Assembly (NCBI GenBank): GCA_016234595.1
Contig: JACRBG010000043.1
Span: 124,001-188,000, forward strand
Origin: Chloroflexota bacterium
Lineage (GTDB): Bacteria; Chloroflexota; Anaerolineae; Aggregatilineales; J027
Direction: 5' to 3'
Length of the DNA stretch: 64,000 nt
This document shows positions 36,669 to 46,260 of the stretch, in pieces. A program made the position numbers and the translations under genes. Under the pieces are notes generated by a model. That model was not told the origin of the DNA. It was given only the letters and a program-made list of their open reading frames with translations, and searched no databases. The stretch's first letter is position 1; each line of letters opens with the position of its first letter.

Positions 36669-37121
36669 ATGGAACTTACTGGCTCACATACTTTTGAGGC
36701 AGATCAACAAACCGTCTGGACACTCCTTATGGATCCAGAGGCCATCGCTAAAGCCATCCCCGGTGTCAAAGAACTTATCCCCATCGAAGGTGAAGAAATG
36801 ACGTGGCGTGCTGCGGCCAAAGTAGGTTTTGCCGCCCTCAGCGGTCACTATGCAGGCATTATCAAAATGAGTGAAGTCGAAGCCCCCAATCAGTATCGCC
36901 TAACCGTCAATGGCGAGGGCCAACAAAGTGTCATCAGTGGCACAGCCCTCATAAAACTAACCTATCACCCCGAAAAAAATGAAACCCTTGTAAGTTGGGA
37001 CGCTGAAGCCAACATTTCTGGCAAGCTTGCCAGCCTTGGACAGCGCCTCATCGGTGCGGGGGCCAACGTCATGAGCAAGCAATTTTTCCATGAGCTTGCC
37101 AAGCAACTTCCTACACAATAA
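36669..37121 (+). CDS. coxG: CoxG-like SRPBCC protein (CODH subunit G family)
   Basis: Small START/SRPBCC-fold protein of 150 residues. The N terminus MELTGSHTFEADQQTVWTLL and the IPGVKELIPIEGEE segment are typical of the CoxG family, which in Oligotropha-type systems helps to anchor the enzyme to the membrane. The ATG at 36669 has GGGGGA 8 nt upstream and is better than an ATG five codons earlier. It comes first in the cluster, about 120 nt before the iron-sulfur subunit gene. Confidence 0.92.
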   Translation: MELTGSHTFEADQQTVWTLLMDPEAIAKAIPGVKELIPIEGEEMTWRAAAKVGFAALSGHYAGIIKMSEVEAPNQYRLTVNGEGQQSVISGTALIKLTYHPEKNETLVSWDAEANISGKLASLGQRLIGAGANVMSKQFFHELAKQLPTQ

Positions 37122-37240
37122 CTATTCCTAATTTATTGCCAATTTGAGGGAGCTAGATTGAAAGGAGGCGTTTGCAAACTTCGACCACTTGACGTATCTC
37201 AACGCGATAGAGTTTGAAGTTTTAGGAGGAAAATTTATTT

Positions 37241-37699
37241 ATGAAAGTCTCAATTAAAGTCAACGGCACGCTGTATGAGCGTGAGGTTGAACCAAGAATG
37301 TTGCTTGTCCATTTCTTACGTGAGGAACTTGGGCTAACGGGCACAAACGTCGGCTGTGACACCAGCCAATGTGGGGCCTGCAATGTCCACCTAAATGGGC
37401 AAGTGGTGAAATCATGTACTTGCTTGGCCGTCCAAGCCGATGGTAGCGAAGTAACTACCATCGAGGGGTTAAAAACCAACGGCCATCTCCACCCCATGCA
37501 AGAAGCCTTTTGGGAAAAACACGGCCTCCAATGTGGCTTTTGCACCCCCGGCATGATTATGACTTCCGTCGCGCTGCTTCAAAGCAACCCCCATCCCACC
37601 GACGCAGAAATCCGGCATGGTCTAGAAGGCAATCTGTGTCGCTGCACCGGATACCAAAACATCGTAGCGGCAGTCAAAGCGGCTGCGGAAATAAAATAA
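37241..37699 (+). CDS. coxS: Molybdenum hydroxylase small subunit, 2x[2Fe-2S]
   Basis: Electron-transfer subunit of a xanthine-oxidase-family enzyme, 152 residues. The plant-type cluster is bound by [13 protein letters not shown] plus a later SCTC, and the second cluster by QCGFCTPGM and LCRCTGYQ. A strong AGGAGGA lies 10 nt before the ATG. The large subunit gene follows after 12 nt. Electrons pass from the Mo centre through these clusters to FAD in CoxM. Confidence 0.97.
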   Translation: MKVSIKVNGTLYEREVEPRMLLVHFLREELGLTGTNVGCDTSQCGACNVHLNGQVVKSCTCLAVQADGSEVTTIEGLKTNGHLHPMQEAFWEKHGLQCGFCTPGMIMTSVALLQSNPHPTDAEIRHGLEGNLCRCTGYQNIVAAVKAAAEIK

Positions 37700-37711
37700 G
37701 AGGGTAGAAAC

Positions 37712-40081
37712 ATGGTTGCTGCCGAAGAAATTATTGGTTCAAGAATAAAACGTCGTGAAGACCCCCGTCTTATCACAGGTGAGGCCAAATATTTAGAGGA
37801 TATTCAATTACCGGGCCTGTTGCATGCCGCCATTTTGCGGAGTCCCCATGCTCACGCCAAGATTAAGAAGATTGATATTTCCAAAGCCGCCAAGCACCCC
37901 GGTGTTATCGCGGTCTATACCGGCAAAGATTTTGCTGATGTCAACCCGATGCCCTGTGCATGGCAAGCAGGCAAGGTCAAAAATAATGTCAATACCCCGC
38001 GTGTGTTGGAAATTGATCGGGTGACCTTCACAGGTGCGGGTGTCGCGGTGGTCATTGCTGAAGATCGCTACACCGCCCAAGACGCCCTCGAACTCATTCA
38101 TGTTGACTATGAGGTACTACCAGCAGTGGTGGACGCCGAAAAAGCGACCAAGGCGGGTGCGCCTCAACTGCACGAAAACGCCCCCAGCAACATTGCCCTT
38201 GAATGGACATGCGGCACTCAAGAATCCACGGACCGCGCCCTCAAAGAAGCCGATGTCGTGGTCAAGCAGCGCATGCTTAATCAACGCCTCATCCCCACGC
38301 CAATGGAAACACGCGGCTGCATCGCCCAATATCAAGCGGCAACCGAGGAGTGGACGGTTTGGATGACCTCCCAAGCCCCGCATGTCATGCGTTTGCTGAT
38401 GACGGCCTTTGTCTTCGGCGTGCCCGAAACCAAAATGCGTGTGATTTCGCCACAGGTCGGTGGCGGCTTCGGGGCCAAGATTTTCCTCTATCCCGAATAT
38501 TGCCTTATGGTGGCCCTATCCCGCAAAATTGGCCGTCCGGTTAAATGGATGGAAACCCGCAGCGAAAATTATATCGCCACCACGCATGGCCGTGACCACA
38601 TCACCGAAATTGAAGTCGGTGCGAAAAAAGACGGCACGATCACAGCGCTCAAGGTCAACACCTATGCCAATCTCGGCGGTGTGCTTTCGACCATCGCCCC
38701 CGGCATCCCGACCACCCTCTATGGGCGTATGCTGTCGGGCACCTACCGCATCCCGAACATTTTCTGTCATGTCTATGGGGTCTATACCAACACAGGTATG
38801 GTTGATGCCTATCGTGGCGCAGGCCGCCCTGAAGCGACCTATGTTATCGAGCGGGCTGTGGATTTGGTGGCGCATGAACTTGGCCTCGATCCCGTTGCCA
38901 TTCGCCGCAAGAATTTTATTCCGCCCGATGCCTTCCCCTACGACCCAGTGATTTTGAACGGACTGAAATATGACAGCGGGGAATATGCTAAGGCGCTGGA
39001 TTTGGCCCTCAAGATGCTCGGTTATGAGAGTTTCCGCAAAGAACAGGCTGAAGCACGTAAACAGGGGCGTTATCTCGGCGTCGGCTTTTCCAGCTATGTC
39101 GAAATCTGTGGGGTCGCCCCCTCGGCATGGATTGGCCTCCCCGGTGAAGGCTGGGGCGCGGGTCTATGGGAAAGTGCCAATGTCCGCGTCCACCTAACTG
39201 GCAAAGTCGTCGTCACCACGGGTTCCCAATCACACGGGCAGGGTCATGAAACTAGTGTCGCACAGGTTGTCGCAGGCGAATTAGGTATTGCGGTGGATGA
39301 TGTCATCGTCCAGCACAGTGATACCCTTGGCACACCCTTTGGTTATGGAACCTATGGTAGCCGCAGTACCGCTGTTGGCACGGTCGCTGTCTATAACTCC
39401 CTCCAAAAGATCAAGGAAAAAGCCAAATTGCTAGGGGCCCATATGCTCGAAGCCGCGCCGGAAGATGTGGTCTTTGAAGATGGCAAAGTCTTTGTCAAAG
39501 GCTCCCCCGACCAATCCAAGACCATTCAAGAAATCGCCGGAGCAGCCGCACTCGCCTACAGCTTACCCCCCGGCATGGAACCCTTCCTCGACAACACCTC
39601 CTACTACGACCCACCCAACTGTACTTTCCCCTTTGGTACGCACATCTGCGTGGTCGAAGTAGATAAAGAATCTGGTGAGGTCAAAATCAAACGGTATATT
39701 GCCATTGACGACGTGGGCAAGGTCATTAACCCCATGATTGTCGAAGGGCAAGTACACGGGGGCATTGTCCAAGGCGTGGCCCAAGCCCTTTGGGAAGGCG
39801 CAGTCTATGATGACAACGGCCAATTGCTAACTGGTTCATTGATGGACTATGCCATTCCCAAAGCTGATTTCTTCCCAACCTTTGAAACCGACCGCACCGA
39901 AACGCCAACCCCCGTCAATCCTTTGGGAGTCAAAGGCGCGGGTGAAACAGGCACCATCGCTTCGACCCCGGCTGTCGTCAACGCGATTGTGGATGCCCTA
40001 TCGCCCTTTGGCGTCAAACACATTGATATGCCCGTCACACCGCCCAAGATTTGGCGCATTCTGCAAGGGCACGGAGGTTAA
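37712..40081 (+). CDS. coxL: Molybdopterin-binding large subunit, form II CoxL type
   Basis: Catalytic subunit of an aerobic carbon-monoxide-dehydrogenase-like molybdenum hydroxylase, 789 residues. Conserved Moco-binding regions are present (QVGGGFGAK, and GVKGAGETG with the catalytic-type Glu). The active-site loop is AYRGAGR (residues 366-372, bases 38807-38827), which marks form II enzymes; form I CO dehydrogenases carry AYxCSFR. The Cys that binds Cu in form I is therefore absent. CO, or another small aldehyde or N-heterocycle, could be the substrate. The FAD subunit gene follows by 4 nt. Confidence 0.95.
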   Translation: MVAAEEIIGSRIKRREDPRLITGEAKYLEDIQLPGLLHAAILRSPHAHAKIKKIDISKAAKHPGVIAVYTGKDFADVNPMPCAWQAGKVKNNVNTPRVLEIDRVTFTGAGVAVVIAEDRYTAQDALELIHVDYEVLPAVVDAEKATKAGAPQLHENAPSNIALEWTCGTQESTDRALKEADVVVKQRMLNQRLIPTPMETRGCIAQYQAATEEWTVWMTSQAPHVMRLLMTAFVFGVPETKMRVISPQVGGGFGAKIFLYPEYCLMVALSRKIGRPVKWMETRSENYIATTHGRDHITEIEVGAKKDGTITALKVNTYANLGGVLSTIAPGIPTTLYGRMLSGTYRIPNIFCHVYGVYTNTGMVDAYRGAGRPEATYVIERAVDLVAHELGLDPVAIRRKNFIPPDAFPYDPVILNGLKYDSGEYAKALDLALKMLGYESFRKEQAEARKQGRYLGVGFSSYVEICGVAPSAWIGLPGEGWGAGLWESANVRVHLTGKVVVTTGSQSHGQGHETSVAQVVAGELGIAVDDVIVQHSDTLGTPFGYGTYGSRSTAVGTVAVYNSLQKIKEKAKLLGAHMLEAAPEDVVFEDGKVFVKGSPDQSKTIQEIAGAAALAYSLPPGMEPFLDNTSYYDPPNCTFPFGTHICVVEVDKESGEVKIKRYIAIDDVGKVINPMIVEGQVHGGIVQGVAQALWEGAVYDDNGQLLTGSLMDYAIPKADFFPTFETDRTETPTPVNPLGVKGAGETGTIASTPAVVNAIVDALSPFGVKHIDMPVTPPKIWRILQGHGG

Positions 40082-40085
40082 AATC

Positions 40086-40934
40086 ATGTACCCAAGTAAC
40101 TTTGACTATCAACGAGCCGCTTCCGTCGCTGAGGCTATCCAAAAAGGGGCAAGTGACGGAGCAAAATTTTTGGCTGGCGGTCACAGCCTTTTGCCTGCTC
40201 TCAAACTGCGTCTAAATGAGCCGGAATCTCTGGTGGACATTGGTCGTTTGGATGCCCTCAGAGGGATTAGCATCAGCGGAAGCAGTCTTAAAATCGGGGC
40301 GCTTTCGACCCATGCCCAAATCGCCAGTTCCGCCGATGTCAAAAAACATGCCCCCGCCCTAGCCAGTGCCTGTGGTCAGGTGGGCGACCCCGCCGTCCGT
40401 AATCGTGGCACGCTCGGCGGCAATCTAGCCCATGCCGACCCCGCTTCTGACCCGCCAACCGTCGTATTGGCCCTTGGTGGCAAGCTCCATCTACAGGGGT
40501 CAGGTGGCAATCGTGTCGTCGCAGCAGAAGATTTTTTCCTAGACCTGTTCACCACCGACCTGCACCCCGGTGAACTCATCACAGCGGTCGAAATCCCCAG
40601 CATCGGTCAGGCCAAAAGTGCCTATGTCAAAATGGCCCATCCCGCCTCACGTTATGCGGTGGTTGGCGTATGTGTTGTGCTTGAAGTCAGTGGTGGCAAA
40701 TGTAGCCAAGCCCGTGTCGCTGTCGGTGGGGCAACCCCCAAAGCAACCCTCTCTGCTGCTGCCGCCAAGGCGCTGGTTGGTTCATCGCTAGACGATGCTG
40801 CCCTAAATGCTGCTGCCAATGCCCTAATAGGCGATTTAAGCGACGTTATGGGCGATGTCTACGCCCCCGAAGATTACCGTCGTGCTATGGCTGGTGTTTA
40901 CCTCAAACGGGCTGTCCGTGCCGCGATGGGGTAA
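40086..40934 (+). CDS. coxM: Molybdenum hydroxylase FAD-binding medium subunit
   Basis: FAD-binding subunit of 282 residues that passes electrons to the respiratory chain. FAD motifs AGGHSLLPALK and TLGGNLAHADPASD are intact. The start is ATG 40086, right after the coxL stop; a longer open frame inside coxL is a shadow. The order S-L-M differs from the M-S-L order of the Oligotropha type I operon and is common among form II-like clusters. A gap of about 100 nt with a possible terminator separates it from coxD. Confidence 0.95.
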   Translation: MYPSNFDYQRAASVAEAIQKGASDGAKFLAGGHSLLPALKLRLNEPESLVDIGRLDALRGISISGSSLKIGALSTHAQIASSADVKKHAPALASACGQVGDPAVRNRGTLGGNLAHADPASDPPTVVLALGGKLHLQGSGGNRVVAAEDFFLDLFTTDLHPGELITAVEIPSIGQAKSAYVKMAHPASRYAVVGVCVVLEVSGGKCSQARVAVGGATPKATLSAAAAKALVGSSLDDAALNAAANALIGDLSDVMGDVYAPEDYRRAMAGVYLKRAVRAAMG

Positions 40935-40973
40935 AATTAAACGACTCAAACAAATGCCAATTTCCTGATCCAT

Positions 40974-41018
40974 GCCCCCTCAGCTCCAAGTATTGGGCAA
41001 GGGGGAGGGTCTTTTTTC
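40974..41018 (+). terminator. Possible terminator or attenuator between coxM and coxD
   Basis: CCCCCT and AGGGGG can pair over a loop of about 18 nt, with a CTTTTTT tract about 6 nt downstream. It may reduce transcription into the accessory genes. Confidence 0.4.
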
Positions 41019-41033
41019 CAAAAAGGTACTGGT

Positions 41034-41939
41034 ATGTTTCAAAATATCGAAGCCGTCCAATCCGCCCTCGAATCTCAAAATTATATTGCCGAGCGAGGTT
41101 TGGTCACGGCCATTTATTTAGCTATGCGTTTGAATAAGCCGCTTTTTTTAGAGGGTGAGGCAGGCGTCGGCAAGACCGAAATCGCCAAAGTCCTCTCCAA
41201 AATCTTAGAAACCGATCTCATTCGCCTACAATGTTACGAAGGCCTCAATGTCAACACCGCCCTCTATGAGTGGAACTATGCCCATCAACTGCTCTATCTG
41301 CGTTTGTTAGAAGCCAGCGGCGCAACCCGTGAGGAAATGCAATCCGGCTTATTCACACCTGAATTTTTGCAGGCCCGCCCCTTGTTGCAGGCCCTCGAAA
41401 TGAGCGCCAATGGTCATCCACCAGTCTTGCTAATTGATGAGATTGATCGCGCCGATGAGGAATTTGAAGCCTTTTTGCTGGAGCTACTCTCTGATTTTCA
41501 AGTCACTATCCCCGAACTCGGTACTATTCAAGCCAAAGTGCCCCCTATCGTCGTCGTCACCTCCAACCGAACCCGCGAAATCCACGACGCCCTTAAACGG
41601 CGCTGTTTATACTATTGGATTGATTACCCCAACTTCCAAAAAGAGCTCGCCATCGTCCGGGCCAAAGCCCCCGAAGCGGAAGTCAATCTCGCCAAGCAAG
41701 TGACCGCCTTTGTTCAAGAACTGCGCCGCATGGAATTGTTCAAAGCACCGGGCGTGGCTGAGACGTTAGATTGGACAATGGCCCTCATCGCCCTCGACCA
41801 ACACACCCTCTCGCCCGAAATTATTGAACAAACAGCGGGGGTTATTTTGAAATATCAGGAAGATGTGCAAATGTTAACGGGTGAGAGCCTTCAAGCCGCC
41901 CTTGATCGTGCCCGTATGCAAATGACAGCCCAAATGTGA
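41034..41939 (+). CDS. coxD: MoxR-type AAA ATPase CoxD
   Basis: AAA+ ATPase of 301 residues. Walker A is GEAGVGKTEIAKVL, and Walker B lies in VLLIDEIDRADEEFEAF; sensor 1 is VVVTSNRTREIHDAL. In the CO dehydrogenase system CoxD works with CoxE and CoxF in maturing the active site of the Mo enzyme. The stop overlaps the coxE start by 4 nt (GTGA), so the pair is coupled, as in most MoxR-VWA pairs. Confidence 0.95.
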   Translation: MFQNIEAVQSALESQNYIAERGLVTAIYLAMRLNKPLFLEGEAGVGKTEIAKVLSKILETDLIRLQCYEGLNVNTALYEWNYAHQLLYLRLLEASGATREEMQSGLFTPEFLQARPLLQALEMSANGHPPVLLIDEIDRADEEFEAFLLELLSDFQVTIPELGTIQAKVPPIVVVTSNRTREIHDALKRRCLYYWIDYPNFQKELAIVRAKAPEAEVNLAKQVTAFVQELRRMELFKAPGVAETLDWTMALIALDQHTLSPEIIEQTAGVILKYQEDVQMLTGESLQAALDRARMQMTAQM

Positions 41940-43186
41940 ATGAGGCAATCATGAATAATAGTGCGAGGTGGGGCAACTATCTGGGGCCAGCCGACACACC
42001 CTATCACGGTGGCAAATTCCTGCAAAATTTGCTGTTGTTTGGGCGTTTGTGCAAAGCATTGGGCATGGATGTTACCCCCAACTGTATGATGGATGTCGCC
42101 CATGCACTGGAATTTGTGGATTTAACCAAGCAGGAAGATGTCTATCACACCTTCCGCGCCCTCATGGTGACTCGCCAGCGTGATTTAGACCTATTCGACC
42201 AAGCCTTTCGTATTTTCTGGCAAACCCCCGTTGAGGACTGGGCCACGATGGAATTGAAATCCCCCGGCAGGCGTGTTCAGCGTCAACCACCGAACCCGAC
42301 CTTTGGCAGTGCTCCTTCCACCAACAAAAATGGGCAACCCAACAGTGCAACCGAGACGATTACCTTTGTCCCCACCTATAGTGATTATGAAACCCTCCGC
42401 ACCAAAAATTTTGCCGAGATGACGGGCGAAGAAATTCTAGCGGCCAAGCGCATCATGGAGCGGTTGGCATGGTCATTAGGAATGCGTCAAACCCGTCGTT
42501 TCCACCCCGGCAATGGCGACCAGCTTGATTTGCGCCACCTATTCCGCGCCAACATGCGTTATGCGGGTGAATTGATTGACCTGCCCACCCGCGTGCCGAC
42601 CTTTAAACCCCGCCCGCTGGTTATGATCTGTGACATCAGCGGCAGTATGGAACGTTATACGCGCTTGCTTCTGCACTTTGTCCATACTCTGTCGCAGAGT
42701 ATCTATCAGGTCGAATCCTTTGTTTTTAGTACCCGCCTCAGCCGCATTACGCGCATTATTCGACGCAAGGCGGTGGATCGTGCGCTTGCCGAAGTCGGGC
42801 TTACCGTGAAAGATTGGGGCGGTGGCACCAAAATCGGTGATGCCCTACACAACTTCAATTACCAATGGGCACGGCGTGTCTTGGGGCGTGGTGCGGTCGT
42901 GCTGCTCATTACCGATGGGTGGGATCGCGGCGACCCGGAGGTATTAAGTGCCGAAATTGAACGCCTCCAGCGCAACTGCCACCGCCTGATTTGGCTCAAT
43001 CCGCTGCTCGGTTCGCCCGATTATGAACCCCTGACACGCGGCGCTCAGGCCATGCTGCCGAACGTGGATGATTTTTTGCCCGTGCATAATCTCGCCAGTC
43101 TCGAAAATCTAGCCAAAGAACTCTGGCAAGTGAATTGGCATCGTCCAACCCGTGTAAGACATGCCCATCTCATCAATTCAAAATAA
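41936..43186 (+). CDS. coxE: VWA domain protein CoxE
   Basis: Von Willebrand factor A-like protein of 416 residues, partner of CoxD. The MIDAS motif is CDISGSMERYTRL, with later Thr in GGGTKIGDAL and Asp in LLITDGWDRGDPE. The N-terminal half is family-typical, with a Pro/Gln/Asn-rich linker around 100-135. GTG at 41936 overlaps coxD. It acts in cytoplasmic maturation of the Mo enzyme in characterised systems. Confidence 0.94.
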   Translation: MNEAIMNNSARWGNYLGPADTPYHGGKFLQNLLLFGRLCKALGMDVTPNCMMDVAHALEFVDLTKQEDVYHTFRALMVTRQRDLDLFDQAFRIFWQTPVEDWATMELKSPGRRVQRQPPNPTFGSAPSTNKNGQPNSATETITFVPTYSDYETLRTKNFAEMTGEEILAAKRIMERLAWSLGMRQTRRFHPGNGDQLDLRHLFRANMRYAGELIDLPTRVPTFKPRPLVMICDISGSMERYTRLLLHFVHTLSQSIYQVESFVFSTRLSRITRIIRRKAVDRALAEVGLTVKDWGGGTKIGDALHNFNYQWARRVLGRGAVVLLITDGWDRGDPEVLSAEIERLQRNCHRLIWLNPLLGSPDYEPLTRGAQAMLPNVDDFLPVHNLASLENLAKELWQVNWHRPTRVRHAHLINSK

Positions 43187-43232
43187 CAAATTTAGTTTTA
43201 TTGGATGGTTGGTTTAAGGTGGTAGAAACAAG

Positions 43233-44264
43233 ATGCTAGATATTTTAGACGCTGTACAAAACTGGTTAGATGAACAACACCCCATCGCCCTTGCCACTGT
43301 CGTCAACACATGGGGATCGTCGCCGCGGGCCCCCGGCTCGAAAATGGCCGTCACGGCTGATATGGCAATCATTGGCTCCGTCAGCGCCGGGTGTGTCGAA
43401 AACGCCGTTATCCAAGAGGCAGTGGGCAGTCTACAAGATGGCAAACCCCGTCTGCTCCACTATGGGGTCAGCGATGATACGGCGTGGGATGTCGGCTTAA
43501 CCTGTGGTGGCAAAATTTCGATTTATGTTGAACCCCTTGACCTTCAACTTTGGCATCTAACCGCCGACCTTGTACAGCAAGATAATGCCCACGCCGCTGC
43601 CACCATCCTCGAAGGCGATTTAGTTGGTAAAAAGGTGCTGGTCGGTTCAGATGGGGCAACCTTATATGCCAGTGCTGGCCTCACCTCCAATCAAACAGCC
43701 ATCCTCGCCGATGCCGCCTATCAAAGTCTACAGGCAGGTCAAACCAAACCATGCACCGTTGCTGAATTAAACGTCTTTATTGAAGTGCATGTCCCGCGCC
43801 CTCGTTTGATTATTGTTGGAGGGGCACATGTGGCAATGGCGCTGCAACAATTCGCCCGCCAGTTGGGGTTTGAAGTTATGCTCGTTGACCCACGCAAAAC
43901 CTTTGCCACCGCTGAACGGTTTCCCGATGTCGCCCAAATTTTGCACACCTATCCCGACAAGGCCTTGCCTCAGATTGGCTTGACCAACCAAACCTATCTA
44001 GCCGTCCTGACCCACGACCCCAAAATTGATGACCCCGCCCTCAGAACAGCCCTCCCTGCCGCTGTGCGTTATATCGGGGTTCTCAGCAGTCGTCGCACCC
44101 ACGAAAAACGCATCGAGCGTCTAACCGCGCAAGGGGTGGATACCAGCCTCTTTGAGCGAATCCACACACCCATTGGCCTTAATATTGGGGCCAAGACACC
44201 CGAAGAAATCGCTCTGTCCATCATGGCAGAAATTATCGCGGTCAAGAATGGGGTGGCCCAATGA
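43233..44264 (+). CDS. coxF: XdhC/CoxF family maturation factor
   Basis: XdhC-like protein of 343 residues that in related systems delivers or sulfurates the molybdenum cofactor. The N-terminal motifs ATVVNTWGSSPRAPGSKM, SAGCVENAVIQEA and GLTCGGKISIYVEP are typical, and a Rossmann fold with IIVGGAHVAMALQQFA occupies the C-terminal half. The next gene overlaps by 4 nt. Both xdhC and coxF names are used for the family; xdhC is the alternative symbol. Confidence 0.93.
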   Translation: MLDILDAVQNWLDEQHPIALATVVNTWGSSPRAPGSKMAVTADMAIIGSVSAGCVENAVIQEAVGSLQDGKPRLLHYGVSDDTAWDVGLTCGGKISIYVEPLDLQLWHLTADLVQQDNAHAAATILEGDLVGKKVLVGSDGATLYASAGLTSNQTAILADAAYQSLQAGQTKPCTVAELNVFIEVHVPRPRLIIVGGAHVAMALQQFARQLGFEVMLVDPRKTFATAERFPDVAQILHTYPDKALPQIGLTNQTYLAVLTHDPKIDDPALRTALPAAVRYIGVLSSRRTHEKRIERLTAQGVDTSLFERIHTPIGLNIGAKTPEEIALSIMAEIIAVKNGVAQ

Positions 44265-45280
44265 AATTTGGCCCCGTGTCGGTTGAGGAGGCGGTGGGCA
44301 AAATTCTGGCGCATAACTTGGTTGGGCCAGACGGTAAAAAATTACTCGGCAAAGGTCACCGTTTGTCAAGTGGTGATCGTGAAATTTTACTTGCTAATGG
44401 CTATTCAAGTGTGGTCGTAGCAGCCCTCGACTCCACCGATTTAGGTGAAAATGAAGCCGCCCGTCGCGTTGGCATGGCAATTGCAGGGCCAAATGTGCGA
44501 GTGGTCGCTCCCGGCGTGGGTCGCGCCAATCTCTCCGCCGAGGTAGACGGCCCTTTATATATCAACGTCCCCCTATTGCGCCGTCTCAACAGTATTGATG
44601 AGGGCATTACCATCGCCACCCTGCGCGAACATACCCCCGTCAAAACCCGTATGTTGATTACCCTTGTCAAAATTATCCCCTTTGGCATCCCTGCCGCCCG
44701 TGTCGAAGATGTAGAAGCCATCGCCCGTGAATTTGGCCCTATTGTGTCGGTGCGTCCGCTCAAACCGACATCCGTATCTCTCATCATTTCTGGCCCGGAG
44801 CGTGCCCGTGAACGGCTCTTAGGCGATTTTACGTCGCCCGTTGAACAGCGTATTCAGGCCTTAGGTAGCGCCCTAAAACCTGTTACCTTTGTGCCCCACA
44901 CTGCCGAGGCGATTGTGCAGGCTCTGTGCGAACAACAAGCCGCCGAAGCTGGCTTAATCATCCTCGCGGGCATTTCCGCTATCATTGACCGGGATGATGT
45001 TGTGCCAACGGCGCTGCGGCAGGCAGGCGGTAGTGTCAGTCATTTTGGCGCTCCCGTTGACCCCGGCAGTTTATTAATGTTGGGTTATCTAGGGAATATT
45101 CCGGTAATTGGCGCTCCGGGCTGCATCAAATCCACCAAAACCAATATTATTGATTGGATTTTGCCGCGTTTATTAGCAGGGGAACGCCTCACTCATGCCG
45201 ATTTGATTGATATGGGACATGGTGGCCTATTAGAGGATATCAACGACCGACCCATGCCCCGCGAAAATATAGAGGATTAA
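44261..45280 (+). CDS. MoeA/Mog-type molybdopterin-binding protein
   Basis: Protein of 339 residues with a molybdopterin-binding fold in its C-terminal half (about 155-310), seen in LAGISAIIDRDDVVPTAL and GAPVDPGSLLMLGYLG, followed by IGAPGCIKSTKTNIIDWIL. In several proteobacterial cox/xdh clusters this module is fused to a MocA-type cytidylyltransferase; here only the molybdopterin half is present. It is coupled to coxF by a 4-nt overlap and closes the cluster. A role in cofactor handling for CoxL is a good inference. Its end overlaps a convergent gene by 4 nt. Confidence 0.85.
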   Translation: MKFGPVSVEEAVGKILAHNLVGPDGKKLLGKGHRLSSGDREILLANGYSSVVVAALDSTDLGENEAARRVGMAIAGPNVRVVAPGVGRANLSAEVDGPLYINVPLLRRLNSIDEGITIATLREHTPVKTRMLITLVKIIPFGIPAARVEDVEAIAREFGPIVSVRPLKPTSVSLIISGPERARERLLGDFTSPVEQRIQALGSALKPVTFVPHTAEAIVQALCEQQAAEAGLIILAGISAIIDRDDVVPTALRQAGGSVSHFGAPVDPGSLLMLGYLGNIPVIGAPGCIKSTKTNIIDWILPRLLAGERLTHADLIDMGHGGLLEDINDRPMPRENIED

Positions 45281-46104
45281 ACCGACTCTTTTGGAAGCCG
45301 ATTTTGTTCTAGCCACTTAACCCCAAAATCCACTACCCCCCGTTGTGAAACAAGATGGGCCTCAGCTTGTCCCACCTTGCCGGGGGGGTAGCCGAGACTG
45401 GCCTCATAATCTGCTCCACACTGCTCAAAATCCTCGGAATCATAGGCCAGCATGTCATAGGCCACCCATTCGCGTTTGCCATTCACCAAGATGGCGCTAC
45501 CCTGCCTTTCCATCGTCTTACCAGCATAATTACTGCGGTGTTCCGCCAGATGCAGCGAGGTATTGTTGGCATGGACAACCCCCAATAATAAGACCTGTCC
45601 ATCCAATTCATAAATCCGGGCGATGGGCGACTGCTCCCCAAATTGAGCATCCAATTGATGCTGAGCCGTAATCCAGTCGGCATGTTGACCCCACGCCGCA
45701 AACGACCCCGTCGGATGATAGCTCCGCACTACCCCCGGCCAATGCCGAAAAGTTTCCGCGATAATCCCCATTTGACGGGTCGGCGTGACCGCTGGATCAA
45801 AAGCAGGCCATTCATCATAAACCGTCTGCCACCATGTTTGGGGAATCGGTGGATTTTGCCAATAGGCTGGATCACTGTAATCGCCAGAATGACTGGGCAT
45901 AACCAATGTCCCGGCTGGTGTCAAGACCTCCATCATGGCCTGAATCACCGGAATCGGCCCGCCTACCGTCCAGCCCAGTTTGCTCATAGCCGAATGCATA
46001 ATAATCACCGCACCGGGTTTAACGCCTAGTTGCTCAAAATCGCGGCGCAAAGTGGCACAGGTATTCGGCGCAGGTGTTTGATTCACGACAATGCCTTCAT
46101 TCAT
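45277..46104 (-). CDS. AAC(3)-family N-acetyltransferase
   Basis: Acetyl-CoA-dependent N-acetyltransferase of 275 residues with the aminoglycoside 3-N-acetyltransferase fold: MHSAMSKLGWTVGGP, LVMPSHSGDYSDPAYW, then SYHPTGSFAAWG and LLLGVVHANNTSLHLAE. The family includes true resistance enzymes and many housekeeping or biosynthetic relatives (for example FrbF/YokD-like), so resistance is not implied. AAGGGA precedes the ATG. The gene is convergent with the cox cluster and divergent from rplI. Confidence 0.92.
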   Translation of the reverse strand: MNEGIVVNQTPAPNTCATLRRDFEQLGVKPGAVIIMHSAMSKLGWTVGGPIPVIQAMMEVLTPAGTLVMPSHSGDYSDPAYWQNPPIPQTWWQTVYDEWPAFDPAVTPTRQMGIIAETFRHWPGVVRSYHPTGSFAAWGQHADWITAQHQLDAQFGEQSPIARIYELDGQVLLLGVVHANNTSLHLAEHRSNYAGKTMERQGSAILVNGKREWVAYDMLAYDSEDFEQCGADYEASLGYPPGKVGQAEAHLVSQRGVVDFGVKWLEQNRLPKESV

Positions 46105-46260
46105 AAAAATTTCCCTTAGAATTCGTACCTGACCATCTCTGTAAGTCTATCTCAATAATTGCGTTAGAAAACTGTCGGGTTGCGGTCTGGTATTCACTTT
46201 GCCTTTCTGGTAAGATAACGCCCACCAATTTCAGAAATGGCTTGACAAGGGTCTGTAACA

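Noticed and set aside
38117-38951. Several overlapping frames in coxL on both strands
   Set aside because: They arise from the codon bias of coxL; none has domain features.
37712-40081. Calling the enzyme a genuine form I CO dehydrogenase
   Set aside because: The loop is AYRGAGR, without the Cys of form I.
45277-46104. Reading the AAC(3)-family gene as an antibiotic resistance determinant
   Set aside because: The family has many non-resistance members, and no mobile element or other resistance gene is close.
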